A DNA stretch of 64,000 nucleotides from an uncultured Alistipes sp. (GTDB lineage: Bacteria; Bacteroidota; Bacteroidia; Bacteroidales; Rikenellaceae): assembly GCA_910584485.1 (NCBI GenBank), contig CAJUAV010000006.1:68224-132223 (forward strand), read 5' to 3'. Below are positions 26,168 to 35,008 of the stretch, in pieces. A model generated the notes under the pieces. That model did not search any database, was not told the origin of the DNA, and saw only the letters and a program-made list of their open reading frames with translations. The position numbers and the translations under genes were made by a program. The number at the start of each line of letters is the position of its first letter. The stretch's first letter is position 1.

Positions 26168-26207
26168 ACATCCGAGCCTTCGCAGAGCGGAGGCTCGGAT
26201 GTTTTTT
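26168..26207 (+). terminator. Intrinsic terminator of the arabinose operon
   Basis: Stem ACATCCGAGCC(T)/(A)GGCTCGGATGT with a short loop and a T6 tract. The T tract merges with the -7 box of the next gene. Confidence 0.92.
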
Positions 26208-26221
26208 ATCTTTCTATCGGT

Positions 26222-26602
26222 ATGGGAAACACGGATACGCCGGCCCTTCTGGAGGTGCTGGCCGAGTCGGACGACGATCCGGAAATTTGGGCCTCGCTCG
26301 TCGTCGGCTTCGATGCGGCGAAAAATTGCATCGTCCGCTTCGAATACACGAATTACGAGGAGCGCGCCCGGGACTACGACATCGACCTGCTCGTCGAGCC
26401 CGACGAGGCATTCCGCCTCGCGCGGCTGTGGGGGGTGCGGCCGGTCGAGCTGCCGCGCGCCTGCTGCGAGCGCTTCGGTCGCTTGAATCCGTACCCGCAA
26501 TTGGTTCCCTCGCAGGTGAAGCGCCTTTTCGGGGCGTTGTCGGATGCCCTCCGCGAAAACGGCTTCCGCGTGCGACGGGTGCGGAGGGGGCTGGCCGGTT
26601 GA
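26222..26602 (+). CDS. Hypothetical protein
   Basis: The 126-residue soluble protein is not recognised. Residues 1-60 are acidic with a beta-rich pattern (WASLVVGFDAAKNCIVRFEYTNY is a likely beta hairpin); the last 30 are basic. A TATCTTTC element ends 7 bases before the ATG, so the leader is very short. It stands between the arabinose operon and a convergent small membrane gene. Coding is supported by frame length and codon use consistent with its neighbours. Confidence 0.55.
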   Translation: MGNTDTPALLEVLAESDDDPEIWASLVVGFDAAKNCIVRFEYTNYEERARDYDIDLLVEPDEAFRLARLWGVRPVELPRACCERFGRLNPYPQLVPSQVKRLFGALSDALRENGFRVRRVRRGLAG

Positions 26603-26617
26603 TGCGGCGTGCGGGCG

Positions 26618-26791
26618 TTATCCGCACCGCCACTTGCGCACGATGCGCAGCAGCGCGAGAACGATCACCGCACCGCAGTACCAGCGCGACAGCGTGAGCG
26701 GAAAGTCGAAGCAGAAGAGCAGAAGGAGCAGTCCGACGGTTACGATTTCGAAGAGGATCCGGTCGAGGATCCGGTGCAGGGTGCGTTTCAT
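26618..26791 (-). CDS. Small membrane protein (57 residues)
   Basis: Starting at MKRTLHRILDRILFEI, the protein has two closely spaced hydrophobic helices with the charged motif RIVRKWRCG at the end. It is not recognised. A longer in-frame start at 26845 exists, but the extra residues are not hydrophobic. It is convergent with the 26222 gene. Confidence 0.4.
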   Translation of the reverse strand: MKRTLHRILDRILFEIVTVGLLLLLFCFDFPLTLSRWYCGAVIVLALLRIVRKWRCG

Positions 26792-26915
26792 GACAACGGG
26801 GATTCGGGTGTGCCTCAAGATAGGAAAAATCGGCCGAAAAAGCAAGGTTCGTGCTTGAAAATGTTGCTTTTGTGCGATACGGTGTTCCGATCGTCCGTTT
26901 TTCGAAAATAGTTGC

Positions 26916-26923
26916 TATCTTTG
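26916..26923 (+). promoter_or_regulatory. -7 element of the GH105 gene promoter
   Basis: TATCTTTG with an upstream T-rich box (about 26895) predicts a start near 26928 and a 50-base leader. Confidence 0.6.
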
Positions 26924-26978
26924 TACGATGGGTCCGTGCGGGACCCGCACCGAAACACGATCATCTATCCCGAACCTT

Positions 26979-28337
26979 ATGAAGCAACACGTACGTTCGT
27001 TGGGCCGCAGCCTGCTGCTTGCGGTCGCCGTCGTCGGTCTCGCGGCCTGCGACGAACCCGTCCCCGAAAAGACCTATGCCCAGCGCATGGTCGAATCGCA
27101 CGGTCTGGGCGATTTCTACTGCAACCGCCACTACCAGGACAGCCTGTCGCACACGGGGTGGGACTATGTCTCGGGGCTCGTGGCGGGGGCCGTGTTGCAG
27201 ACGTGGTGCCGCTATCCCGAGCAGACCGCCTACTACGATGCCGTGAAGGCCTTTGCCGATAACAGCCTCGACGAGACGGGCTCCTTTATTCACAATGCGA
27301 AGGGGGGCGATGCCCTCCGCCCGAGCAACATCGACGACCTGCCTGCGGGCAACATCTATTTCGAGCTCTATCGCGAGGAGCTGCGCCGCGGCAACAAGGC
27401 GGATGCGCGGCGTTACCGTGCGGCCGCCACGCTCATCCGCAACCGCCTCAAGTTCAACCATGCGCGCATCGCCGAGGGGCTTCCCGGGGCGGGCGGATTC
27501 TTCCACAAGGCGGTCTACCCGAACCAGATGTGGCTCGACGGCCTCTTCATGGGTTCGCCGATCTACGCGCGCTGGCAGCAGGCATTCGGCGACGAGGCCG
27601 ACAGTGAAAGCTGGGACGATATCGCATTGCAGTTCAAGACGATCCACCGTTATACCTACGATGCCGAAAAGCAGCTCAACTACCACGCCTGGTCGGCGAC
27701 TCCCGAGGCGCCCGATTCGTTCTGGGCGCAGCAGGAGGGGCCGCACCGCGGTTGCAGCCGCGAGTTCTGGGCCCGCGGCATGGGGTGGTATTTCGCGGCG
27801 CTGGTCGACGTGCTGGAGGCGATGCCCCCGACGCATGCCGACTATGCGGCCCTGACGGAGATCCTGCGGCAGGTCGCCGCGGGGCTCGCGCGCTGGCAGG
27901 ATGACGCGTCGGGCGTCTGGTTCCAGCTGTTGCAGTACGACGATACGATGACGGGCGACGGCAAGGGCGATGCGGTCGGCGGCAAACGCTATAACATCGG
28001 CACTGCGCCCAACTACCTGGAGGCGTCGGCTTCGTGCATCTTCACCTATGCTTATCTGAAGGGCGTCCGCCTCGGGCTGCTCGATCGTGCAACCTATCTG
28101 CCGGTCGCCGAGAAGGCCTACGAAGGGGTGTTGAAAACCTTCGTCCGCGAACGGGCGGACGGGAAGCTCGATATCGTGCAGAGCTGCGCTTCGGCGGGGC
28201 TCGGTCCCTCGAAGAGCCCTTCGCGCACGGGAACGACCAATTACTATCTGTGCGGCAGCGATGTCGGCCTCGCGGAGAACGAGGGCAAGGCGGTCGGCTG
28301 CTTCATCCTCGCTTCGCTCGAATACGAGCAGCGGTAG
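26979..28337 (+). CDS. Glycoside hydrolase family 88/105 lipoprotein (unsaturated rhamnogalacturonyl hydrolase)
   Basis: The 452-residue protein has a signal peptide with lipobox LAAC (cysteine about residue 24) and an alpha/alpha-barrel domain. The motif YPNQMWLDGLFMGSP and the HAWSAT/FWARGMGWYFAAL segments match GH105 enzymes such as YteR, where an aspartate acts as general acid. Such enzymes remove the unsaturated uronic acid left by pectate or rhamnogalacturonan lyases. The product feeds the KduI/KduD route encoded at 39.7-41.4 kb. It is monocistronic and followed by a terminator. Confidence 0.9.
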   Translation: MKQHVRSLGRSLLLAVAVVGLAACDEPVPEKTYAQRMVESHGLGDFYCNRHYQDSLSHTGWDYVSGLVAGAVLQTWCRYPEQTAYYDAVKAFADNSLDETGSFIHNAKGGDALRPSNIDDLPAGNIYFELYREELRRGNKADARRYRAAATLIRNRLKFNHARIAEGLPGAGGFFHKAVYPNQMWLDGLFMGSPIYARWQQAFGDEADSESWDDIALQFKTIHRYTYDAEKQLNYHAWSATPEAPDSFWAQQEGPHRGCSREFWARGMGWYFAALVDVLEAMPPTHADYAALTEILRQVAAGLARWQDDASGVWFQLLQYDDTMTGDGKGDAVGGKRYNIGTAPNYLEASASCIFTYAYLKGVRLGLLDRATYLPVAEKAYEGVLKTFVRERADGKLDIVQSCASAGLGPSKSPSRTGTTNYYLCGSDVGLAENEGKAVGCFILASLEYEQR

Positions 28338-28379
28338 ACACTCTTGTCGGCGCTCCCGTGGGCTGTCGACGGAATCGAA

Positions 28380-28417
28380 AATTCCCCGTGCCTGAAACAG
28401 GTGCGGGGATTTTTTTG
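28380..28417 (+). terminator. Intrinsic terminator after the GH105 gene
   Basis: Stem TTCCCCGTGCCTG/CAGGTGCGGGGA with an AAA loop and a T7 tract. Confidence 0.92.
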
Positions 28418-28439
28418 CGGGCGGAAGGGGGGGCGGGGC

Positions 28440-29060
28440 AGGGGCCCGATGCAGGGAGGCGATGGTACAGCCATCGGCGGGCCGCAGCTTGCAGAGGCTT
28501 TGACCCGAACGAGTTCGCGCGATAGCGCGGCGGGCCGCAGCTTCGCCCTGCGAAGGCCCGCTACTCGCGCAAGGCTCGTTGCGAGCGTTTCGCAAGCTGC
28601 GCCCCGAATACGAGTCGCATGCAAGTGCGGCGGGCCGCAGCCTCTGCGCGCGGAGGCCCGCATCGGTTGACACGGGCGTTCCGCAGGCTTCGTCCCGACT
28701 GGACATGCGCGCTTTAGCGCGGCAGCCCGCAGCCGCCCCCTGCGGAGGGCTGCCACTCGCCGACGGGCTCGTGCCGCCTCCGCTCGGCTGCGGGCCGGTT
28801 GCGACATCTTCGATCCCGCGAGGGATCGGCGGGGCCGCAGCTTCGCCCTGGCGAAGGCCCGCATGTTGCGTCCCTCCGCAAGCTGCTGCCTGAATACGAG
28901 TCGCACGCAAGTGCGGCGGGCCGAAGCCTCCCGCAGCGGAGGCCCGCAGTTTTGGCAAACATGCGTGCGCTCCGCAGGCTTCGACCCGAACGAGTTCGCG
29001 CGCCCGTGCGGCAGCCCGCAGCCGCTCTCCTGCAGCCGCCTTCCCGCAACTGAAACCTCG
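28440..29060 (+). repeat. Cluster of six or so structured GC-rich repeats (forward)
   Basis: This 620-base gap is filled with units of the GCAGCTT, CCCGCAGCCG and GAAGCCT types. Leading hairpins differ from copy to copy: GATGGTACAGCCATC, GCGATAGCGC, GATCCCGCGAGGGATC, GCACGCAAGTGC. For example the unit at about 28908-28994 reads CGGGCCGAAGCCTCC then GGAGGCCCGC then CTCCGCAGGCTTCGACCCG. No gene is seen. Confidence 0.85.
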
Positions 29061-29090
29061 CCGCCTCGGCCATCCCCGGTCTCCCGCCAC

Positions 29091-29131
29091 GAAAACAACG
29101 GCGCTCCGTCCGAAAAGGAGGAGCGCCGCCG
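29091..29131 (-). terminator. Terminator of lpxC-lpxA
   Basis: On the minus strand CGGCGCTCC/GGAGCGCCG with an A/T-rich loop, followed by GTTGTTTTC. Confidence 0.65.
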
Positions 29132-29160
29132 TTCGCTCGGGCATTGCCCGAACCGTGCGT

Positions 29161-29946
29161 TTACCGCCCTGCGTAGGGCTTGATGACGCCGCGTTTCGAC
29201 GAGCGGACGAACTCGATGAGCTGGTCGCGCTCGGCGCAGGCCGCCACCTGCTTTTCGGCTTCGTCGCAGGCGTTGGCGTAGTTCATACCGCTCTGGAAGA
29301 GCAGGCGGCAGGTCTCGTGGATCGCCCCGATCTGCTCGTCGCTGAAGCCGCGCCGCGTCAGCCCCACCTTGTTCAGGCCTGCGTAGCGGACGGGATCCGA
29401 GTTGCGGACGATGATGAAGGGGGGTACGTCCTGCGCGAGCAGGGCGCCGCCCTGGATCATGGCGTGGTCGCCGATGCGGGTCCACTGATGGACGGCGACG
29501 TGGCCGCCGATGACCACCCAGTCGCCCACGTGCACTTCGCCTGCGAGCGAGACGCGGTTGGCGATGACGCAGTGGCTGCCGACGACGTCGTCGTGGGCCA
29601 CGTGGACGTAGGCCATCAGCAGGTTGTGGTCGCCGATGACGGTCTTGCCCTGCGAGGCGGTGCCGCGGCTGACGGTCACGTATTCGCGGATGTCGTTGTA
29701 GTCGCCGATCTCGGTCGTGGTCTTCTCGCCCGCGAACTTGAGGTCCTGCGGCAGGCAGGAGATCGAGGCGGCGGTGTGGATCTTGCACCCCTTGCCGATG
29801 CGGGCCCCGTCGTGGATGACGGCCCCGGGACCGATCCAGCAGTCGTCGCCGATCACCACGTCGCCGGCGATACAGGCGAACGGTTCGACCGTTACGTTGG
29901 CGCCCAGGCGGGCGTCGGGATGGATATAGGCTAACGGACTAATCAT
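29161..29946 (-). CDS. lpxA: UDP-N-acetylglucosamine O-acyltransferase
   Basis: LpxA, 261 residues, transfers a 3-hydroxyacyl chain from acyl carrier protein to UDP-GlcNAc, the first step of lipid A synthesis. The N-terminal 190 residues are left-handed beta-helix hexapeptide repeats (such as VVIGDDCWIGPGAVI). The catalytic histidine lies in AYVHVAHDDVVG. A helical C-terminal domain (GLTRRGFSDEQIGAI) follows. It lies 21 bases after lpxC-fabZ, so three consecutive lipid A/fatty acid functions share a transcript. Confidence 0.97.
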   Translation of the reverse strand: MISPLAYIHPDARLGANVTVEPFACIAGDVVIGDDCWIGPGAVIHDGARIGKGCKIHTAASISCLPQDLKFAGEKTTTEIGDYNDIREYVTVSRGTASQGKTVIGDHNLLMAYVHVAHDDVVGSHCVIANRVSLAGEVHVGDWVVIGGHVAVHQWTRIGDHAMIQGGALLAQDVPPFIIVRNSDPVRYAGLNKVGLTRRGFSDEQIGAIHETCRLLFQSGMNYANACDEAEKQVAACAERDQLIEFVRSSKRGVIKPYAGR

Positions 29947-29967
29947 GGTTTCTTGGATTAAAGCGGG

Positions 29968-31362
29968 TTATTTCTTCTTGTTCTTGACCACCTGGGCCAT
30001 CATGATCGCTTCGCAGGCGAGCTGTTCGCCCACGAAGGCCTTGCCCTCGGCGAGGCAGACGCCGCGGCGGACGGGTTCGAGCAGCCGCACCTCGAACTGG
30101 AGCACGTCTCCCGGGACCACCTTGCGCTTGAACTTCACCTCTTCGAGCTTCATGAAATAGGTCGAGTAGTTTTCGGGGTCGGGAACGTTCGAAAGCATCA
30201 TCACGCCGCTGCACTGCGCCATCGCCTCGACGATCAGCACGCCCGGCATGACGGGCTCTTCGGGGAAATGGCCCGTGAAGAAGGGCTCGTTCATCGTGAC
30301 GTTCTTGATGCCCGCCACGGAGTTGGCGTCGCAATGGAAGATGCGGTCGATCAGGAGGAAGGGCGGACGGTGGGGGAGGAGCCGGCGGATGGCGTTGATG
30401 TCGAACAGGGGCGGCTTCTTGGGGTTGTAGGTGTAGCGGGGCTTCTCGCCGTCGGTGCGGATGCGCTGCTTGAGCTGCTTCATGAAATCGGTGTTGGCGC
30501 CGTGGCCCGGGCGGGTCGCCCAGACGCGGCCCTTGATCCGCATGCCCAGCAGGGCGAAATCGCCCAGCAGGTCGAGCAGCTTGTGGCGTGCCAGCTCGTT
30601 GTTGTAGCGCAGCTCGAGGTTGTTCAGGTAGCCGCGCTGGATCTGGATGTCGGGCTTGTCGAAGAGCACGCGCAGGTGCTGCTGCACCTCCTCCGTCACG
30701 CTGTTCTCGACCACGACGATCGCGTTGTCGAGGTCGCCGCCCTTGATGAGGTTCGCCTTGAGCAGCGGCTCGAGCTCGTGCAGGAAGACGAACGTGCGGC
30801 AGGGAGCGATCTTCTCGGCGTAGTTGTCGCCCGGGTTGAAGGTGGCGTACTGGTTGCCGATCACCTTCGAGTTGTAGTCGACGTGGAGCGATACGGAGAA
30901 CTCGTCGTCGGGGTAGAGGATGATCGCCACGCCCTTCTCGGGAATCGTGTGGACCATCTTTTCGGTGACGTGGTAGTAGCGGCGTTCGGCCTCCTGCTCC
31001 TCGATGCCCGTTTCGAGGATGGCGCGGGCGTATTCGCGGGCTGAACCATCCATGATCGGGGTCTCGGGGGCGTCGATGTCGATCACGGCGTTGTCTACGC
31101 CGAGGGTCCAAAGGGCCGACATGATGTGCTCGATCGTGCTGACGCGCGCGGCGCCGTGCTCGATCGTCGTGCCGCGCGACGTGTCGGTCACGTAGTCGCA
31201 CAACGCGGGGACTTCGGGCGTGCCGTCGAGGTCGATGCGGCGGAAGACGATGCCGCGGTCGGCCTCGGCCGGACGCACCGTCATGGTGACGCGGACACCC
31301 GTGTGCAACCCCTTTCCCGAAAAGGTGATGGGGCCCTTCAGTGTCTGTTGCTTCGTATTCAT
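29968..31362 (-). CDS. lpxC-fabZ: Bifunctional UDP-3-O-acyl-GlcNAc deacetylase / 3-hydroxyacyl-ACP dehydratase
   Basis: The 464-residue fusion is typical of Bacteroidetes. Residues about 1-305 are LpxC, a zinc deacetylase that commits to lipid A synthesis, with zinc ligands in STIEHIMSALW and HKLLDLLGD. Residues about 320-464 are FabZ, with LPHRPPFLLIDR and the catalytic histidine in GHFPEEPVMPG and glutamate in EAMAQ. Joining the two enzymes may balance fatty acid and lipid A flux, which compete for hydroxyacyl-ACP. Confidence 0.97.
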   Translation of the reverse strand: MNTKQQTLKGPITFSGKGLHTGVRVTMTVRPAEADRGIVFRRIDLDGTPEVPALCDYVTDTSRGTTIEHGAARVSTIEHIMSALWTLGVDNAVIDIDAPETPIMDGSAREYARAILETGIEEQEAERRYYHVTEKMVHTIPEKGVAIILYPDDEFSVSLHVDYNSKVIGNQYATFNPGDNYAEKIAPCRTFVFLHELEPLLKANLIKGGDLDNAIVVVENSVTEEVQQHLRVLFDKPDIQIQRGYLNNLELRYNNELARHKLLDLLGDFALLGMRIKGRVWATRPGHGANTDFMKQLKQRIRTDGEKPRYTYNPKKPPLFDINAIRRLLPHRPPFLLIDRIFHCDANSVAGIKNVTMNEPFFTGHFPEEPVMPGVLIVEAMAQCSGVMMLSNVPDPENYSTYFMKLEEVKFKRKVVPGDVLQFEVRLLEPVRRGVCLAEGKAFVGEQLACEAIMMAQVVKNKKK

Positions 31363-31410
31363 GGGATACTTTCGGTTTAAAAGATCGAAGATTCGGGTTT
31401 ATCAATCTGT

Positions 31411-31442
31411 CAAAGATAGGCATTTTTATGCGGTTCGCCAAA
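31411..31442 (-). promoter_or_regulatory. Promoter of lpxC-fabZ-lpxA
   Basis: On the minus strand TTTG (31442-31439), 20 bases, TATCTTTG (31418-31411). The start is predicted near 31406 with a 44-base leader. Confidence 0.8.
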
Positions 31443-31740
31443 TTTTTCGGTGCGGTTTGCGGGTGCGGGGCTTCGCGAGTCGAAGCTTCGCCGCGCTTTA
31501 GGCCTGCCCGCCGCGTTCGCTCATGCCTCCCTTCGCAAGCTCCTGCACTTTAGTGCGGCGGGCCGCAGCTCCGCACGCAGAGGTCCGCAACGCTTGCGCG
31601 TACGGGCACTCCGCAGGCTTCGCCCCGAGGAATCAATCGCACGTGAGTACGGCTGCCTGTCCGCCCGGCTGCGGGCCGATAAGGCAATCGCGCGTATGCG
31701 GACCTGAAGCCCTGCCGAAGAAATCTTGCGGCAGGCTGCG
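31443..31740 (+). repeat. Structured GC-rich repeats (forward) in a divergent gap
   Basis: Degenerate units at about 31465-31550 and a better one at about 31540-31630 (leading hairpin GCACTTTAGTGC, CGGGCCGCAGCTCCGC, GCAGAGGTCCGC, CTCCGCAGGCTTCGCCCCG). They separate the divergent lpxC and TonB-like genes. Confidence 0.7.
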
Positions 31741-31760
31741 GCGGTTTGCGAAAAAAAACG

Positions 31761-31768
31761 TATTTTTG
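31761..31768 (+). promoter_or_regulatory. -7 element upstream of the TonB-like gene
   Basis: TATTTTTG lies 29 bases before the ATG at 31798, in an A-rich stretch. No well-placed -33 box is seen. Confidence 0.5.
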
Positions 31769-31797
31769 TTCGCACGTTACCGATTCCGAACACCGTC

Positions 31798-32604
31798 ATG
31801 ACCGAGCCCGCTCCCGAACAGAAACCGGCGCCCCGCCGCCGACCGCGCCTGCGTCTGCCCTTCGACAACCGTCGATCGGATGCGGGCGAGTGGACCTACG
31901 ACCATCGGGTGGGGCTCTGCGTCACGCTCATCGCCTACCTCGTGCTGATGATCCTCTTCGTCTCGTCGAAGATCGTCGTCGGGCGCCGTGCGGCGGAGCA
32001 GGGGATGTACATCGATCTGGCGACCCTCGCCGAGCTCGAAGAGGAGCGCGACCGCCTCGAACGCGAAATCGAGGAGCGGATGCGCCGCGAGCAGGCCGAC
32101 TGGCGGTCGGTGCAGAACCGCGTGTCGAACGAAAACGCCACCGACGAACGGTTGCAGGACGACCGCGGCACCAATACGGCGGCGCTCAACGATGCGGCGG
32201 TCGAGGCCGAGGCGCGCATGCGCGCCAACCGCGAAGCCTGGGAGCAGGGGCTGGCCGAGGAGCGCGCCATCTCCGAGCGGCAGGGCGGCGAAGGCGAAGC
32301 CGAGGAGCGGCGCGACGCGAAGGTGAAGGGCCGCGTGACGGTCTCCTTCTCGCTGACGGACCCCGTGCGCACGTCGCGGCGGCTGGTGATTCCCGCCTAC
32401 CGCTGCGAGGCGGGCGGCGAGGTGGTCGTGCAGATCGCGGTCGACCGCGGCGGCGAGGTGCTCTCGGCGCGCGTCCTCTCGGGGGGCGACGAGTGCATGC
32501 GCGAAACGGCTCTTGCGGCGGCGCGCGCCTCGCTCTTCAACATCGATGCGTCGGCTCCCGCCCGCCAGACGGGAACCGTCACCTACCTCTTCATTCCGCA
32601 ATAA
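31798..32604 (+). CDS. TonB-like envelope protein
   Basis: The 268-residue protein has a cytoplasmic basic, proline-rich N-terminus, one transmembrane helix (about residues 40-60, LCVTLIAYLVLMILFVSS), a charged coiled coil (about 70-150), and a C-terminal domain resembling TonB (VVVQIAVDRGGEVLSARVLSGG, ending TVTYLFIPQ). This layout fits an energy-transducing protein linking inner membrane to outer-membrane receptors, though ExbB/ExbD are not nearby. The start at MTEPAPEQK is used. Confidence 0.7.
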   Translation: MTEPAPEQKPAPRRRPRLRLPFDNRRSDAGEWTYDHRVGLCVTLIAYLVLMILFVSSKIVVGRRAAEQGMYIDLATLAELEEERDRLEREIEERMRREQADWRSVQNRVSNENATDERLQDDRGTNTAALNDAAVEAEARMRANREAWEQGLAEERAISERQGGEGEAEERRDAKVKGRVTVSFSLTDPVRTSRRLVIPAYRCEAGGEVVVQIAVDRGGEVLSARVLSGGDECMRETALAAARASLFNIDASAPARQTGTVTYLFIPQ

Positions 32605-32623
32605 AACCTACCCGAAAAGGGCC

Positions 32624-34570
32624 ATGAACGATAAATTCTACCTTCCGAAAGACGGCGGTCCCGTGGCCGGATCGACCCCGCGCGACATTCTGCGCCGCTA
32701 CGAGCGGATGCGTACGCAGGTCTTCGAAAACGAATACCGCGGCGTGCAGCACGTCGCCGACATCATCGTCAAGGCGATCCGCAATTACAACGAGATCTTC
32801 CTGCCGAACGAGATTTTCGAGGACCCGCAGCCCTTCGTGCTGGGGCTGACGACGGGCCGCACGCCGCTGGGACTCTACCGCGAGCTGGTACGCCGTCATC
32901 AGGCAGGCGAGGTGTCGTTCCGCAACGTGGCGGTCTTCTCGCTCGACGAGTTCTATCCGATCGCCGTCGACGAGCCGCAGAGCCGCAACTACCGCATCCA
33001 CGAGGAGTTCCTGAACCACATCGACATCCTCCCCGAGAACGTCCACATGTTCGACGCCGAGGTGCCCGAGCAGCGCATTTCGGACTATTGCGAGTCGTAC
33101 GACAAGGCGGCGCGCAAGATCGACCTGATGATTATCGGCGTGGGCGAGGACGGCCAGATCGGCTTCAACGAACCGGGCTCCTACGTGCAGTCTCGCACGC
33201 GGCTCGTGCAGCTGACGCACAGCACGCGGATGATCCAGTCGAAGGCCTTCTTCGGGCTGGAGAACACGCCCCGCATGGCCGTCACGATGGGCATCCGCAC
33301 GATCATGCGGGCCGAGCGCATTGTCCTGATGGCGTGGGGCGAGGAGAAGGCGCCGATCATCCGACGCGTCGTCGAGGGCGAGATTTCGGCACTGGTTCCC
33401 GCGACCTGCCTCCAGGAGCACGCCAACATCGAGGTGGTGATCGACGAGAACGCCGCCCGCCTGCTGACGCGCGAACAGGCGCCGTGGCTCGTGGGAGCCT
33501 GCCGCTGGACCCCGAAATTCACCCGCAAGGCGGTCGTCTGGCTCTGCAACGAGGTGCAAAAACCGATTCTGAAACTCTCCTACAAGGACTATATCGATCA
33601 CTCGCTCGGCGAGCTGCTCGAACACCGCTCCTACGACAAGGTGAACATCGACGTCTTCAACGACCTGCAGCACACCATCACGGGGTGGCCCGGGGGCAAG
33701 CCCGCGGCCGACGATTCGACGCGCCCCGTGCCGTCGCAGCCCTTCCCGAAACGGGTGCTCATCTTCTCGCCCCACCCCGACGACGACGTGATCTCGATGG
33801 GAGGCACGATGCTGCGGCTCGTGGAGCAGGGGCACGAGGTGCACGTGGCCTACCAGACCTCGGGCAGCTTCGGCGTGCAGGACGACGTCGTGCTGCAAAG
33901 CGTCGACATGGCGCGCGAACTGGGATGCGGCGACCGCGTGGCGGCCGTGCAGGCGTGGAGCGCCTCGAAGCAGCCCGGCATGCCCGAGCCGCGCGAGCTG
34001 CTCGACCTGAAAGGGGCGATCCGCCGCTCGGAGGCGCGGGCCGCCGTCCGTTCGTTCGGACTCGATCCCGATACCTATACCCATTTTCTGGATATGCCCT
34101 TTTACGAGACGGGCAGCGTCAAGAAAAACCCCCTCTCGGAGGAGGATATCGCACCGATCGTGGCGCTGCTGCGGGAGGTGCGGCCGCACCAGATCTACGC
34201 CGCGGGAGACCTGGCCGATCCGCACGGCACGCACCGCATCTGCATGGAGGCGCTGCTCACGGCCCTCGAACGGACGAGCGAGGACGACTGGCGCGAGGAG
34301 TGCCACCTGTGGCTCTACCGAGGCGCCTGGACCGAGTGGGAGCTCGGCCTGGTCGACATGGCAGTGCCCCTCTCGCCCGACGAGTTGATCCGCAAGCGCC
34401 ACGCCATCTACCGCCACCTCTCGCAGAAGGACGTCATCACCTACGGCGAGAGCGACATGCGCGAGTTCTGGCAGCGCGCCGAGGAGCGCAACCAGCAGAC
34501 GGCACGCCTCTACGACAGCCTCGGCCTGCCCGAATACCAGGCGCTGGAGGTCTTCGTGAAGCTGTTTTAG
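32624..34570 (+). CDS. NagB-like domain fused to PIG-L/LmbE deacetylase domain
   Basis: The 648-residue protein joins two domains. Residues about 1-300 resemble glucosamine-6-phosphate deaminase (LGLTTGRTPLGLYRELVRRH, SLDEFYP, EDGQIGFNEPGS). Residues about 375-648 are a PIG-L/LmbE N-acetylglucosaminyl deacetylase domain with zinc motif FSPHPDDDVISMGG and the distal HGTHR histidines. In true NagB the catalytic loop reads DGHIAFNEP; here the histidine is glutamine, so the deaminase reaction is doubtful, while the PIG-L motif is intact. It probably acts on an amino-sugar derivative. The real nagB follows 440 bases downstream. Confidence 0.85.
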   Translation: MNDKFYLPKDGGPVAGSTPRDILRRYERMRTQVFENEYRGVQHVADIIVKAIRNYNEIFLPNEIFEDPQPFVLGLTTGRTPLGLYRELVRRHQAGEVSFRNVAVFSLDEFYPIAVDEPQSRNYRIHEEFLNHIDILPENVHMFDAEVPEQRISDYCESYDKAARKIDLMIIGVGEDGQIGFNEPGSYVQSRTRLVQLTHSTRMIQSKAFFGLENTPRMAVTMGIRTIMRAERIVLMAWGEEKAPIIRRVVEGEISALVPATCLQEHANIEVVIDENAARLLTREQAPWLVGACRWTPKFTRKAVVWLCNEVQKPILKLSYKDYIDHSLGELLEHRSYDKVNIDVFNDLQHTITGWPGGKPAADDSTRPVPSQPFPKRVLIFSPHPDDDVISMGGTMLRLVEQGHEVHVAYQTSGSFGVQDDVVLQSVDMARELGCGDRVAAVQAWSASKQPGMPEPRELLDLKGAIRRSEARAAVRSFGLDPDTYTHFLDMPFYETGSVKKNPLSEEDIAPIVALLREVRPHQIYAAGDLADPHGTHRICMEALLTALERTSEDDWREECHLWLYRGAWTEWELGLVDMAVPLSPDELIRKRHAIYRHLSQKDVITYGESDMREFWQRAEERNQQTARLYDSLGLPEYQALEVFVKLF

Positions 34571-35008
34571 TCGCGGGGGAGCGCCGCGGCGGCAGGAGAT
34601 CGGCGGGTCGCAGCCGTTTGCGGCTTTTGACCGTCGATGAAAATCGCACGCGAGTGCGGCGGGCCGAAGCCTCCCGCAGCGGAGGCCCGCAGTTTTGGCA
34701 AACATGCGTGCGCTCCGCAGGCTTCGGCCCGAGCAAAGGATCGTGCCGCACGTGCGGCGGGCCGTCCATCGTCCCGCGGCGGAGGGGGTGTCGAGCGAGG
34801 TTCGATGGCGCAGCCATCGGCGGGCCGGAGCTTCGCCCCTGCGAAGGCCTGCGACGCTTGCGCATGCAGGCGCTTCGCAAGCTCCGACCCGAGGCAGCTC
34901 CGTGCCGCAGGTTCGGCCTTGCAGAGACCGGTGGAGCGGAGCCTTCGCGGAGGCCCGCAGCCGTCCGCCCGAACAACCGTTGCAAACCCATTAAAAAAAG
35001 AAAAGCAT
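34571..35008 (+). repeat. Structured GC-rich repeats (forward) between the NagB-like fusion gene and nagB
   Basis: Units at about 34646-34734 (leading GCACGCGAGTGC, GAAGCCTCC type), 34740-34800 (leading CCGCACGTGCGG, degenerate), 34806-34895 (leading GATGGCGCAGCCATC, GGAGCTTCGCC type) and a decayed copy to 34970. The last 30 bases before nagB are A-rich. Confidence 0.8.

Noticed and set aside
28440..29060. CRISPR array
   Set aside because: Units are structured and irregular in length, lack constant spacers, and no cas gene is present.
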